Shown: piece by piece, positions 54,678 through 63,463 of the stretch | Numbering within the stretch: the first letter of the stretch is position 1 | Layout: every line of letters starts with the position of its first letter | Source: Paraburkholderia sp. ZP32-5 | Lineage (GTDB): Bacteria; Pseudomonadota; Gammaproteobacteria; Burkholderiales; Burkholderiaceae | Direction of reading: 5' to 3' | DNA: 64,000 nucleotides | Assembly (NCBI RefSeq): GCF_021390495.1 | Contig: NZ_JAJEJP010000003.1 | Location: forward strand, 806,001 to 870,000 | Notes under the pieces: model-generated | The model's database searches: none | What the model saw: only the letters and a program-made list of their open reading frames with translations | What the model was told of the DNA's origin: nothing | Position numbers and translations under genes: made by a program

Positions 54678-55739
54678 ATGACGACGGATCATCACGCCAC
54701 GTCAGCGCGACAGGTGCCGGGTATCGCGGTAATCGGCTGCGGACGGATTTCGCGCTCGCATCTGGCGGCGGTCGCGTCGCAGCCCGAACTGGCGATGCTC
54801 GTTGCCACGGTCGACACCGACCGCGCGCTCGCCGAACGGGCGAAGGACAGCTATCAAGCGCGCTTCGCGCTCGACGATATCGACGCCGCGCTCGCACACC
54901 CGGATGTCGACGCGGTCGTGCTGTGCCTGCCCAATCATCTGCACGCGCCGATCGCGATCAAGGCGGCGCGGGCGGGCAAGCACGTGCTGGTCGAAAAGCC
55001 GATGGCCGACAACGCGCGCGAGGCGCTCGCGATGGCCGAGGCGGCCGACGCGCATCGCGTGGTGCTGGCCGTCGCGCAGTGCCGGCGGCACTTCCGCGCG
55101 ATCCAGTATCTCGCCGATCATCACGCTGAGTTCGGCGCGCTGATCTCCGCGCAGGTCAGTCTCGGCGTCTACTGGTCCGACGCGCAGGCGGCGTGGTGGC
55201 GCGAAGCGGACAAGGCGAGCGGACTCGTCGTCGCGTTGAACGGTCCGCACGTGCTCGATTTCGTGCAGATGGTGATGCGCGACGATCCGCTGCGCGTGCA
55301 CGCGGAGGCGGTGCGCCGCAACGACTTCTGGGCCGGCGAGGACGAGGCGATGATGTTGCTCGCGTATCCGGGCAGGCGCATCGCTTCGGTGCATCTGTCG
55401 TTCAACCAGCGGCCAGTCGAGAACCGCAAGGTTCTGGTGTACGAGCACGGCACCGTCGTGATCGAGCATGACACGCAACTGAGCTTCAACGGCCAGGTGC
55501 TGGTCCGGCAGGGCGATGACGAGCGCCGCCACTATCTCGACGAGGCGATCGAATTCGAGCGGCAGTTCCGCGAGTTCGCGCTCGCGATCGCGGGCAAGCC
55601 GAACCGCTCGGTGATGGCCGCCGAAGGCATTCGTCTGATGCATACGCTGGATGCCGTGCATCGCGCATTCGGCAGCGGACAGCCGGTCACGCTCGCGGGC
55701 GCCGCGCCGGCTACCGCGACGCTGGATGCCGTGCCCTAA
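54678..55739 (+). CDS. Gfo/Idh/MocA-family dehydrogenase
   Basis: 353 residues. The Rossmann fold starts IAVIGCGRISRSHLAAV. The family EKP motif occurs in HVLVEKPMADNAREAL, and a C-terminal beta-sheet domain forms the substrate site. It oxidises or epimerises a sugar or cyclitol with NAD(P). It lies 24 bp after the TIM barrel gene, within the operon. Confidence 0.92.
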   Translation: MTTDHHATSARQVPGIAVIGCGRISRSHLAAVASQPELAMLVATVDTDRALAERAKDSYQARFALDDIDAALAHPDVDAVVLCLPNHLHAPIAIKAARAGKHVLVEKPMADNAREALAMAEAADAHRVVLAVAQCRRHFRAIQYLADHHAEFGALISAQVSLGVYWSDAQAAWWREADKASGLVVALNGPHVLDFVQMVMRDDPLRVHAEAVRRNDFWAGEDEAMMLLAYPGRRIASVHLSFNQRPVENRKVLVYEHGTVVIEHDTQLSFNGQVLVRQGDDERRHYLDEAIEFERQFREFALAIAGKPNRSVMAAEGIRLMHTLDAVHRAFGSGQPVTLAGAAPATATLDAVP

Positions 55740-55889
55740 CGCACGGCGCGCATCGGACAGCGCGTGAAATAGTGCATCAGTTGGCGCATGAAGCAGCGCG
55801 CTGAAGTCTGAAGTGTGGAGGAGACCGATCGCCGCGGGACCACTTGCGGCAACCGCCGGCAAGACCGGCTCGTATGAAGGAGACGAATC

Positions 55890-56891
55890 ATGGAAAAGCC
55901 AGCTCGTCGTCTGGTATTGAAGACCGGTGTGGCACTCGCCGCCGCGCCGCTCGTCGCGCGCTTCGCGCATGCCGCGGAAGTGCGCATCAAGGTCGGCAGC
56001 GACACGCCGCCCGCGTATGCGATGAACGTCCGGATGAAGGAGGCCGCCGAACGCATCAAGACGCGCACCAACGGGCGCGTCGAAGTGAGCCTCTTTCCCA
56101 ACAGCCAGCTGGGCAGCGATATGCTGAATCAGGTGCACAGCGGCTCGCTCGATTTTTTCCTGTCGTCGTCGCAACTCGCGGTGCCGCTCGTGCCCGCCTG
56201 CGCGTTGCCCGGCGTCGCGTATGGGTTGAAGGACACGCCCTCCGCGTTCAAGGCGATGGACGGCGACGTCGGCGCCTATCTGCGCGCGCAGATGGAGCCG
56301 GCCGGTCTGTTCGCGCTGCCGGCCATGATGCAGGGAGGCTGGCGGCAGATCATCAGCAACAAGCCGATCCGCACGCCCGACGATCTGGTGGGCTTCAAGA
56401 TTCGCGTGCCGATCAGCCCGATGTGGGTGTCGCAATTCAAGGATCTCGGCGCCAGCCCGACACCGATCAGCATCAACGAGCTGTACACGGCGCTGCAAAC
56501 CAAGGTTGTGGACGGCGCGGAGAACTATCCGTCGCTGCTCTACGCGATGCGTCTGTACGAGATCCAGAAGTACATGAGCACGACCAATCACATGTGGGAT
56601 GGCTACTGGATTCTCGGCAACGCGCGGATGTGGGCCGCGGTGCCGAAGGACATGCAGCAGGTGATCAGCGAGGAGTTCACGAAGTCGGTGATGCAGCAGC
56701 GCGACGACATGGTCAAGGTGGATGCGCAGGTGCCCGACGAAATGAAGAAGCACGGCATCACCTTCATCGATCCCGACCGCGACCAGTTCCGCGACAAGCT
56801 GAAGCAGGCTGGCTACTACGCCGAGTGGAAGCAGAAATTCGGCCCGCAGGCGTGGGCGCTGCTGGAAAAGTATTCCGGGCCATTGGGGTAA
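55890..56891 (+). CDS. TRAP transporter solute-binding protein, DctP type
   Basis: 333 residues. The N-terminal leader has a twin-arginine look (ARRLVLKTGVALAAAPLVAR ending in AHA), suggesting Tat or Sec export to the periplasm. The mature DctP fold includes VEVSLFPNSQLGSDMLNQV and GFKIRVPISPM with the Arg used for carboxylate binding. It captures an acidic substrate for the permease encoded 3 bp downstream. The 150-bp gap before this gene is the largest in the operon. Confidence 0.92.
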   Translation: MEKPARRLVLKTGVALAAAPLVARFAHAAEVRIKVGSDTPPAYAMNVRMKEAAERIKTRTNGRVEVSLFPNSQLGSDMLNQVHSGSLDFFLSSSQLAVPLVPACALPGVAYGLKDTPSAFKAMDGDVGAYLRAQMEPAGLFALPAMMQGGWRQIISNKPIRTPDDLVGFKIRVPISPMWVSQFKDLGASPTPISINELYTALQTKVVDGAENYPSLLYAMRLYEIQKYMSTTNHMWDGYWILGNARMWAAVPKDMQQVISEEFTKSVMQQRDDMVKVDAQVPDEMKKHGITFIDPDRDQFRDKLKQAGYYAEWKQKFGPQAWALLEKYSGPLG

Positions 56892-56894
56892 GCC

Positions 56895-58775
56895 ATGCGC
56901 ATCGTTCTCACCGGCAGTCATCCGAAGTTGCAGCACGGGTTCGACGCGATCGAGCGCACGCTCATGTTGTCGACGGAAGTCATCGCCGGTGTGCTGGTCG
57001 CCGCCGAAATCGTGCTGCTGCTGATCGGCGTGATCGCGCGCTACGTGTTCCGTCATTCGCTCGTGTGGTCCGATTCACTTGCGTCGTTGCTGTTTCTATG
57101 GCTCGCGATGATGGGAGCAGTGATCGCATTCCAGCGCGGCGAGCATATGCGCATGGGTACCTTCGTGCGCGCGGCATCGCCGCGCTGGCAGCCATTCTTC
57201 CAGGCACTCGCTGTGATCACGCCGCTCGCGTTCCTGTTGCTCGTGGCCGGGCCGACGATCGACTACGTGCTGGACGAATCGCACCTGACCGATCCGGCGC
57301 TGAACATTTCGAATGCGTGGCGCGCGGCGGCGATGCCGGTCGGCGTGTTCCTGATGATCGCCAGTTCGCTGTTCCAACTCGCGCGCCTCACGCACTGGCG
57401 GCCCGTACTCGGCGCTCTATTGCTGACCGTGCTCGTCGGCGGCGGGCTAGCGGCGTTGCAGCCGCTGCTCGCTGGCGCGGGGTCGTGGAACCTGGTGCTG
57501 TTCTTCATTGGCGTGGTCGCGCTGTGCGTGTTTTCCGGCGTGCCGATCGCGTTCTCGTTCGGTCTCGCATCGTTCGGCTATCTGTCGCTGACGACGTCGA
57601 TTCCATTGCTGGTGATGGCGAGCCGCATGGATCAGGGCATGTCGCAGATCGTGCTGCTGGCGGTACCTTTATTCGTAATCCTCGGTCTGCTGATGGAGAT
57701 GACCGGGATGGCGAAGGCGCTCGTCGAGTTTCTGGCCAACCTGCTTGGCCATGTGCCGGGCGGCCTGTCGTATGTGCTGGTCGGCGCAATGTATCTGGTG
57801 TCGGGTATTTCCGGCTCGAAGTCGGCGGACATGGCCGCACTCGCGCCCGTGTTGTACCCTGAGATGCGCGCGCGTGGCACGCGTCCCGGCGAATTCGTCG
57901 CGTTACTGTCGGCGACTGCCGCGCAAACGGAGACGATTCCGCCGAGCCTCGTGCTGATCATTCTCGGCTCGGTGACGAACACTTCAATCGGCGCGCTGTT
58001 TACGGGCGGCCTGCTGCCCGGTCTGGTAGTCGGGCTGATGCTGTGCGCACTGGTGTGGTGGCGCAATCGAGGCGGGCGTCTCGCGGACGGCGCCGCGTTT
58101 GGCGAGCGGCGTGCTCGACCGACCCCGCGCGAGATCGGCCGCAGCTTCTGGATCGCATTGCCGGCACTCGCGTTGCCATTCGTGATCCGCTTCGCGGTGG
58201 TCGATGGCATCGCGACCGCGACCGAGGTGTCGACGATCGGTATCGTCTATACGATCGCCGCAGGCCTGTTGCTGTACCGTCGTTTCGACTGGCGGCGGAT
58301 GTGGCCGATACTCGTCGGCACTGCGGCACTGTCCGGCGCGATCCTGTTGATCATCGGCGCGGCGACCAGCATGGCATGGTGTCTGACACAGTCCGGATTC
58401 TCCGATGCGCTTGCCGATATCTTCGCGAAGCTTCCCGGCGGACTCGTGGTGTTCGTCATCGCGTCGATTGCGCTCTTCATCGTACTCGGCAGTCTGCTGG
58501 AAGGCATTCCGGCGATCGTGCTGTTTGGGCCGCTGCTGTTTCCGATCGCGCAGGAAGTCGGACTCAATCCGGTTCACTACGCGATGATCGCGATTCTCGC
58601 GATGGGCATGGGGCTATTCGCGCCGCCGTTCGGTGTCGGTTATTACACGGCATGCGCGATCAACCGGATCAACCCGGAAGAGGGGATGCGACCGATCGTG
58701 GCTTACATGGTTGCGTTGGGAGTGGGCGTGGCGCTGGTTGCGGCAGTGCCGTGGATTTCGACTGGATTCCTGTGA
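56895..58775 (+). CDS. Fused TRAP transporter permease (DctQ-DctM)
   Basis: 626 residues. The first about 175 form the four-span DctQ domain (ending in WRAAAMPVGVFLMIASSLFQ), and the rest is the large DctM channel with GVPIAFSFGLASFGYLS, LFVILGLLMEMTGMAKALVE, VSGISGSKSADMAAL and PPSLVLIILGSVTN. Sodium-driven import of the organic acid bound by DctP is expected. Fusion of Q and M in one polypeptide is a known variant. Last gene of the LacI-controlled operon. Confidence 0.93.
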   Translation: MRIVLTGSHPKLQHGFDAIERTLMLSTEVIAGVLVAAEIVLLLIGVIARYVFRHSLVWSDSLASLLFLWLAMMGAVIAFQRGEHMRMGTFVRAASPRWQPFFQALAVITPLAFLLLVAGPTIDYVLDESHLTDPALNISNAWRAAAMPVGVFLMIASSLFQLARLTHWRPVLGALLLTVLVGGGLAALQPLLAGAGSWNLVLFFIGVVALCVFSGVPIAFSFGLASFGYLSLTTSIPLLVMASRMDQGMSQIVLLAVPLFVILGLLMEMTGMAKALVEFLANLLGHVPGGLSYVLVGAMYLVSGISGSKSADMAALAPVLYPEMRARGTRPGEFVALLSATAAQTETIPPSLVLIILGSVTNTSIGALFTGGLLPGLVVGLMLCALVWWRNRGGRLADGAAFGERRARPTPREIGRSFWIALPALALPFVIRFAVVDGIATATEVSTIGIVYTIAAGLLLYRRFDWRRMWPILVGTAALSGAILLIIGAATSMAWCLTQSGFSDALADIFAKLPGGLVVFVIASIALFIVLGSLLEGIPAIVLFGPLLFPIAQEVGLNPVHYAMIAILAMGMGLFAPPFGVGYYTACAINRINPEEGMRPIVAYMVALGVGVALVAAVPWISTGFL

Positions 58776-58796
58776 AGGTGGCGAGAATGGCAGCCG

Positions 58797-59591
58797 TTGC
58801 CACAGCGGCGAGCAATAGCAGCCAAGCCTCGTCCCGGTGACTTCGATGCCGATGCCACTAGCCAGCTAGCGAAGATCGCGCGCATTGCGGCTTCATCGCA
58901 CAGCGTGCGAAGTCGTACGGCTTCAGAACAATTGATGATGAGCGATCAGTTCGTGAATCAGATCGACCAGCGTTTCCAGAGCCGGGCCGAATTCGCTTGC
59001 CCGGTAGCAGATCGACACGAAGACAGGCGAGTGATACTGCTGGCGTTACTACATTTCTTCTGGGCCATCGGTTTGTACAGTGCCGCATTGTGGTTGCCCC
59101 AGGTCGTAAGCCGGCTTGGTCTTGGCAATGAAACAGTGGGCTGGGCTTTGGCAGTACCTGCATTGCTAGGTGCCGCTGCCATGTACGCCTGGGGCTCTCA
59201 CTCGGATAGAACCAAGCGCCGGCGCCGACATGCGATGATCGCCAATCTTGTTGGGGCGGCTGGTCTGACGGGCAGTGCCTTGCTGAAACAACCGGCGCTG
59301 GCCATGATGTCGATTACAGTAGGCATGGTGGGGATCTATTGCTATTCGGCCGTGTTCTATCCGATACCGCAAGCCATTTTGCGCGGTCCTGGGGCCGCCT
59401 CGGGTATCGCTTTCGTTACGGCGTTCTCCAATCTGGCAGGTTTCGCGGGCACTTATCTGGTGGGGTGGCTCAACGAGCGCTTTGGAAACTTCACGTACGC
59501 GCTGCTAGCTTTGGCTACCTCACTGCTAATATCGACCGTGCTATTGAGCTTCGTTCCGCATGACGTCGAGCTGGAAGAACCGAGGCCCTAG
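58797..59591 (+). pseudogene. MFS transporter, C-terminal half only
   Basis: An open frame of about 260 codons, of which the part from about 58990 on matches the second half of an MFS transporter: LLALLHFFWAIGLYSAALWL, WGSHSDRTKRRRRHAM (the loop 8-9 motif) and later spans. The first six helices are absent and the N-terminal 60 residues are not membrane-like. It is a truncated relic, perhaps once the permease of this catabolic cluster, now replaced by the TRAP transporter. Confidence 0.7.
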
Positions 59592-59611
59592 ATTCGGGTT
59601 TGTTTTTTTTG
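59578..59611 (+). terminator. Possible terminator after the MFS remnant
   Basis: A weak imperfect stem (AACCGA with TCGGGTT) is followed by TTTGTTTTTTTT (59599-59610). The T run is the main support. Confidence 0.4.
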
Positions 59612-59758
59612 TCTGGATAAACCCATCTAGTCGCTGCCCTATACCCAGTTGCATAAACGTCCGTTTGCTGCCGCAGAAGCGACATCTGCGGTTCATGCTA
59701 CGATCGGCTAACGCAGTGGAAACCACTGAAAGTTTACTCGCCGATATTTCGGGTAATC

Positions 59759-60502
59759 ATGCCCATCAACTACCTTCGCGGATTTACGACGCCCGAGCGC
59801 AGCGACACGACGAATCGCCGCCTCGGACGATCGCTCGCATTCGTTGCGGGAGCGACCAATGCCGGCGGATTTTTCGCTGTTGGGCAGTACACGTCGCACA
59901 TGTCTGGAATTGTGTCGTCGCTGGCCGATAACCTCGCGCTTGGTGACGTCAACGTCGTCGCGGCAGGATTGAGTTCCTTGCTGTCTTTCCTCGTTGGGGC
60001 CGCCACGTCCGCGATCTTGATTAACTGGGGCCGCCGTAGGCACATGAGCAGCCAATATGCGATACCGTTGATCCTCGAGGCTACGCTGCTTCTCTTCTTT
60101 GGCCTTCTTGGTTCGAGCCTCGAAACGCGCCACGTGTTGTTTGTACCAGCGACCGTCTGCCTTCTCTGTTACGTGATGGGGCTGCAGAACGCCATGATTA
60201 CGAAGATTTCAAAGGCGGAGATACGTACTACGCACGTCACCGGGCTTGTGACGGATATCGGAATCGAACTGGGCAAGCTATTTTATTGGAACACTCGAGC
60301 CAGACCCCGAGACTTGGTCCGCGCAGACCGACAGAAACTAAATCTTCTTGGATCGCTATTGCTGTCGTTTCTAACCGGTGGACTGGCAGGAGCTTTGGGC
60401 TTTCGACAACTCGGGTTCCTGTCGACTATTCCTCTTGCAATTGTCCTCGTTACACTCGCTGCTGTGCCGATTCTCGATGATATGCTTGCTCAGCGCCGTT
60501 AG
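59759..60502 (+). CDS. DUF1275 (YoaK-family) membrane protein
   Basis: 247 residues with about six predicted membrane spans. The opening of the homology is GRSLAFVAGATNAGGFFAVG followed by YTSHMSGIVSSLADNLALGD, and GLQNAMITKISKAEIRTTHV is the family's conserved central motif. The function of the family is unknown. It stands alone between the MFS remnant and the convergent EAL genes. Confidence 0.9.
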   Translation: MPINYLRGFTTPERSDTTNRRLGRSLAFVAGATNAGGFFAVGQYTSHMSGIVSSLADNLALGDVNVVAAGLSSLLSFLVGAATSAILINWGRRRHMSSQYAIPLILEATLLLFFGLLGSSLETRHVLFVPATVCLLCYVMGLQNAMITKISKAEIRTTHVTGLVTDIGIELGKLFYWNTRARPRDLVRADRQKLNLLGSLLLSFLTGGLAGALGFRQLGFLSTIPLAIVLVTLAAVPILDDMLAQRR

Positions 60503-60744
60503 CTCAAAGGCTGAGTCATATCGCTTGAGATGTGTCTGCTTTGGCGTGGCGGCCCATCCTTCGCCGCCCCGCGTTAGCAGAATTAATGGACAAGTTAGCG
60601 CTTCTATGAACACCATTAGCGCCGACTGCAAGCGGGTATCGCCGTGGGCATTTGCGATCTTAGTGGCTATCGCGGTGCCCACCGCACGCGCGAATTCGAA
60701 TGCGTGCGGATTCACGAGCCGGAATTTGCGATGTGTTTTCTCCG

Positions 60745-62283
60745 CTACCAGCCCAGTCGCGCGAAAAGCGCTGCGAGTTGGGGTGCCGGGACAGCCTTGC
60801 CAAGGAAAAAACCTTGTGCCAGTTCGATTCGCGCATCCTCAACAGCGCGATACTGTCCAATTCCTTCAACACCATCCGCGACCACTGCGATGTCAAGCTG
60901 GCGCCCAATAGACGCTATCTCTCGAAGCGTTCGAGCACGTTCTGGCTCGTCCAGGCCCATTACTTCGCGGTCCACCTTGACGAATTCGAAGTCTGTTGGC
61001 AACAGGGATGTGTTTAGGGATGTCGTCGTGCGTACGCCGGACAGCGCAACGCGAATCTTCTCTTGCCGCAATTGCGCGAGACTTTCCAATTGCCCGGGCA
61101 CGTCGTCAGCCCTTATCACGAATACCACGTGGCTCGATGTAAAGGACTTCATCCTGGCCTTGACGATACGCAAACATTCTCTATTTGCAAGGCAGGACGC
61201 CCAGAGGTTGACCATGAGGTACAGCTTGCGACCGTGCGCGATGGAGTGCAATTCGCGCTCCGCGGCCGAAAGGACAAACTCGACGAGCTTCGCCGTGGAA
61301 CGGGGCGCGGCAAGTTTGCCTGTGTACCACGATTCGCCCCGCAGGCCGTATGTAACGTTTTCCCACCGCAGCACGGCCTCCAACCCTATGCACTTGCGTG
61401 TCTTCGTATAGAACACCGGCTGATAGTCCAGATGAAATTCATTGCGGCTCAATCCTCGCCTGACCGCGCGGTCGAGAGCCGCCTGTTGGCTGAACCAGCG
61501 AACGTAGAGCAGCATCGTCAGCGCCCAAGCAAGGGTCAGCAGAGCGAGAATCAGAACGACGACCGATACCATCAGCAATAGCCGATTAAGAAACGCGGGT
61601 TCCAGCCCGTGAAATAGCGGAAGGTGGCGCCGCGCTGGCTCCTTTGCCACAGGGGCGCCCGTTCGCGAGATATCCCGCTTCGCGAAGGTAGACATCGGCA
61701 TTCCTGCTGACGGTGCAGCGGGCTTCGCCATGACAGCGAGGTCATTGATTTCGAATGGCACTTCACGCGGCAACGTGTCCTCGGGGACTGGCAACAGAGA
61801 CGGTGGGTTCCTCTGCACGCTCCGCTCGCGGATGGCGAACACTGCTTCTGTGGGTTGCCTGATTCCGCCACCGGATGCTTCGGATGTTTTTATCGTGAAT
61901 GCGCAACTGTCCCTCGCACTGCCGGCGGGAACAACGTCGCTCATTCCTGCGTTCCCGCCGAGCAGTGCGGGCATCAGATACGTGTCGAATTCGGCGCAGT
62001 TGCCGCCGGGGAGCGCAAACGGGTTGGTCGCTTCTGCGTACTCAGCTCCGACCGCTCGGCGAGCCGACTCTGAGAGGTCAGTGGCATTCGCGCAGCAGAC
62101 CGTAGACAAAGCAATGAGTAATCCTCCGATTACATATCGGGCATTGGCTTTTCTGTCGGCGCCGCTCTGCGATGTCAAGCTATGCTTTTGCTTTATCGCG
62201 TATAGCGCATTTCCCGTGGAAGAAAGTTCGGCTTGCCCCGGGCAAAGGAGAACCCGCCGAAACATGGAAGACGGCAGAGTCAC
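60745..62283 (-). CDS. Membrane-anchored protein with degenerate EAL domain
   Basis: 512 residues. An N-terminal hydrophobic segment (VIGGLLIALSTVCCANA), a roughly 160-residue presumed periplasmic region, a transmembrane helix (about 235-258) and a C-terminal EAL fold. The signature is eroded: LEAVLRW replaces EALxR, VKVDREV is kept, and the expected DDFG is missing (ALSGVRTTTS at that position). It is therefore probably inactive as a c-di-GMP phosphodiesterase and may act as a sensor or scaffold. The GTG at 62283 overlaps the stop of the upstream EAL gene (GTGA), which supports this start. Confidence 0.82.
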   Translation of the reverse strand: MTLPSSMFRRVLLCPGQAELSSTGNALYAIKQKHSLTSQSGADRKANARYVIGGLLIALSTVCCANATDLSESARRAVGAEYAEATNPFALPGGNCAEFDTYLMPALLGGNAGMSDVVPAGSARDSCAFTIKTSEASGGGIRQPTEAVFAIRERSVQRNPPSLLPVPEDTLPREVPFEINDLAVMAKPAAPSAGMPMSTFAKRDISRTGAPVAKEPARRHLPLFHGLEPAFLNRLLLMVSVVVLILALLTLAWALTMLLYVRWFSQQAALDRAVRRGLSRNEFHLDYQPVFYTKTRKCIGLEAVLRWENVTYGLRGESWYTGKLAAPRSTAKLVEFVLSAAERELHSIAHGRKLYLMVNLWASCLANRECLRIVKARMKSFTSSHVVFVIRADDVPGQLESLAQLRQEKIRVALSGVRTTTSLNTSLLPTDFEFVKVDREVMGLDEPERARTLREIASIGRQLDIAVVADGVEGIGQYRAVEDARIELAQGFFLGKAVPAPQLAALFARLGW

Positions 62284-63140
62284 GACTCGCCGGTCCAGGA
62301 GGTCGCACCATCGAGGAGGTAGCCCTGAATCCAGTGCACACCGGCATCACGAACAATACGTACGTCGTCGAGCGTCTCGACACCCTCGGCAATGACGACC
62401 CGAGCGATGCGTTGTGCTGCCCGGATCGTGCTCCTGAGTTCAGCGACGCCGGCCAGGTCGTGTCGCGCACGCCAGAGAAATGACCGATCGACCTTGATGA
62501 TGTCCGCCGCGCATGCACTTGCAGTGTCTCTGGAAAAGCCGCGGCCGAAATCGTCGATGGCGACCCTGACACCGAGTTTCCGCAAACGATCTATAAATGT
62601 GCCTCCGTGAAGCGGAGACACCGGTGCTGATTCGGTGATCTCTACAACGAGGCGTGAGGCTGCCTCGGGATTACTTTCCAATTGCCGGAAAACCGGCTCC
62701 CACCAGTGATCATCAAGCGCGCTTGCTGCCGAAACATTGCAGCCTAGACGTGCGCCGGGCATTGCGGTGATCGCGTCGATAGTGCGGCCAACAATGAGGC
62801 GGTCGAACTCCCGTATCGCTGAAAGCTTTTCCAGAGTCGGGATAAAGGCGCCCGGAAGAAGGACGCTGTCCGGGGTCTTTATTCGCACCAGCGCTTCCTG
62901 ATAAAGAACATTGGTCCACGCATTGACCGCACAAACCGCTTCGTACCGGAAAAAGATGCGGCCGTGGGCAATCGCGCTGAAGACTTCGCGGACAACAGTC
63001 AAGTCGGTGGACCCCAATGTCGTTGCGCTGGTCACGACATCAATGCTGCGAGGGAGTGGGCGATTTTGGCGAGGCTTCGCCTCGCCAAATAGACATGCTT
63101 TGGGTGAGGCGCAAAGAGATATTTTTTTGACTGCAGACAT
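62280..63140 (-). CDS. EAL-domain c-di-GMP phosphodiesterase (intact motifs)
   Basis: 286 residues, essentially a lone EAL domain from about residue 48. Intact motifs are YQEALVRI (EAL), NVSAAS, VVEITES, VAIDDFGRGF (DDFG), IIKVDRSF and IAEGVETLDD, then WIQGYLL. It should hydrolyse c-di-GMP to pGpG in the cytoplasm. No membrane segment or sensor domain is visible. Its stop overlaps the start of the membrane-bound degenerate EAL gene, so the two products may work as a pair in motility or biofilm control. Confidence 0.88.
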   Translation of the reverse strand: MSAVKKISLCASPKACLFGEAKPRQNRPLPRSIDVVTSATTLGSTDLTVVREVFSAIAHGRIFFRYEAVCAVNAWTNVLYQEALVRIKTPDSVLLPGAFIPTLEKLSAIREFDRLIVGRTIDAITAMPGARLGCNVSAASALDDHWWEPVFRQLESNPEAASRLVVEITESAPVSPLHGGTFIDRLRKLGVRVAIDDFGRGFSRDTASACAADIIKVDRSFLWRARHDLAGVAELRSTIRAAQRIARVVIAEGVETLDDVRIVRDAGVHWIQGYLLDGATSWTGES

Positions 63141-63463
63141 CGGACGGTTCCCAGGTTACCCGTCTTCGCGACGGTTTGAAGCACTTGCCGACCGGTGTGC
63201 AGCGACAAACTTTTACAAATTCCACAATGCACTTTTCCGACGCGCAGCACAAAATCGGTCCTTTTTGGCACTATCGTCAGAGGAATAGGCGATCATGATG
63301 GGGCGGCCAATCGACTACTGCCTTAACCATCGACTTTGCCGGGAGACAAAAAGGACCGTTTTTGTCAAGTGGAAGGTGTCGGTATTGCCGGGAGGCCGAT
63401 ACGAAATGCCATTCCGCACGATCCAGTGCAGAAGGGTTCCTTCAAATTTTCCCGGAAATAACT
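63141..63463. other. Intergenic region with inverted repeats before the serine recombinase
   Basis: 323 bp with no gene. AAAATCGGTCCTTTTTG (63251-63267) and CAAAAAGGACCGTTTT (63347-63362) form an inverted pair differing by one extra base. The second lies within its own palindrome, 63345-63366. Confidence 0.55.
63345..63366. repeat. 22-bp palindrome GACAAAAA-GGACCG-TTTTTGTC near the recombinase
   Basis: Perfect 8-bp arms (63345-63352 and 63359-63366) around GGACCG, with an inverted near-copy 96 bp upstream. Paired sites before a serine recombinase resemble resolution (res) sub-sites, but the sequence could also be an operator or hairpin. Confidence 0.45.

Noticed and set aside
54702..57056. 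Leftward open frame of 784 codons
   Set aside because: Antisense to the Gfo/Idh and TRAP genes, no domain features, composition typical of a shadow frame.
55844..57862. Rightward open frame of 672 codons
   Set aside because: Out-of-frame reading of the DctP and DctQM genes; Arg-rich with no fold.
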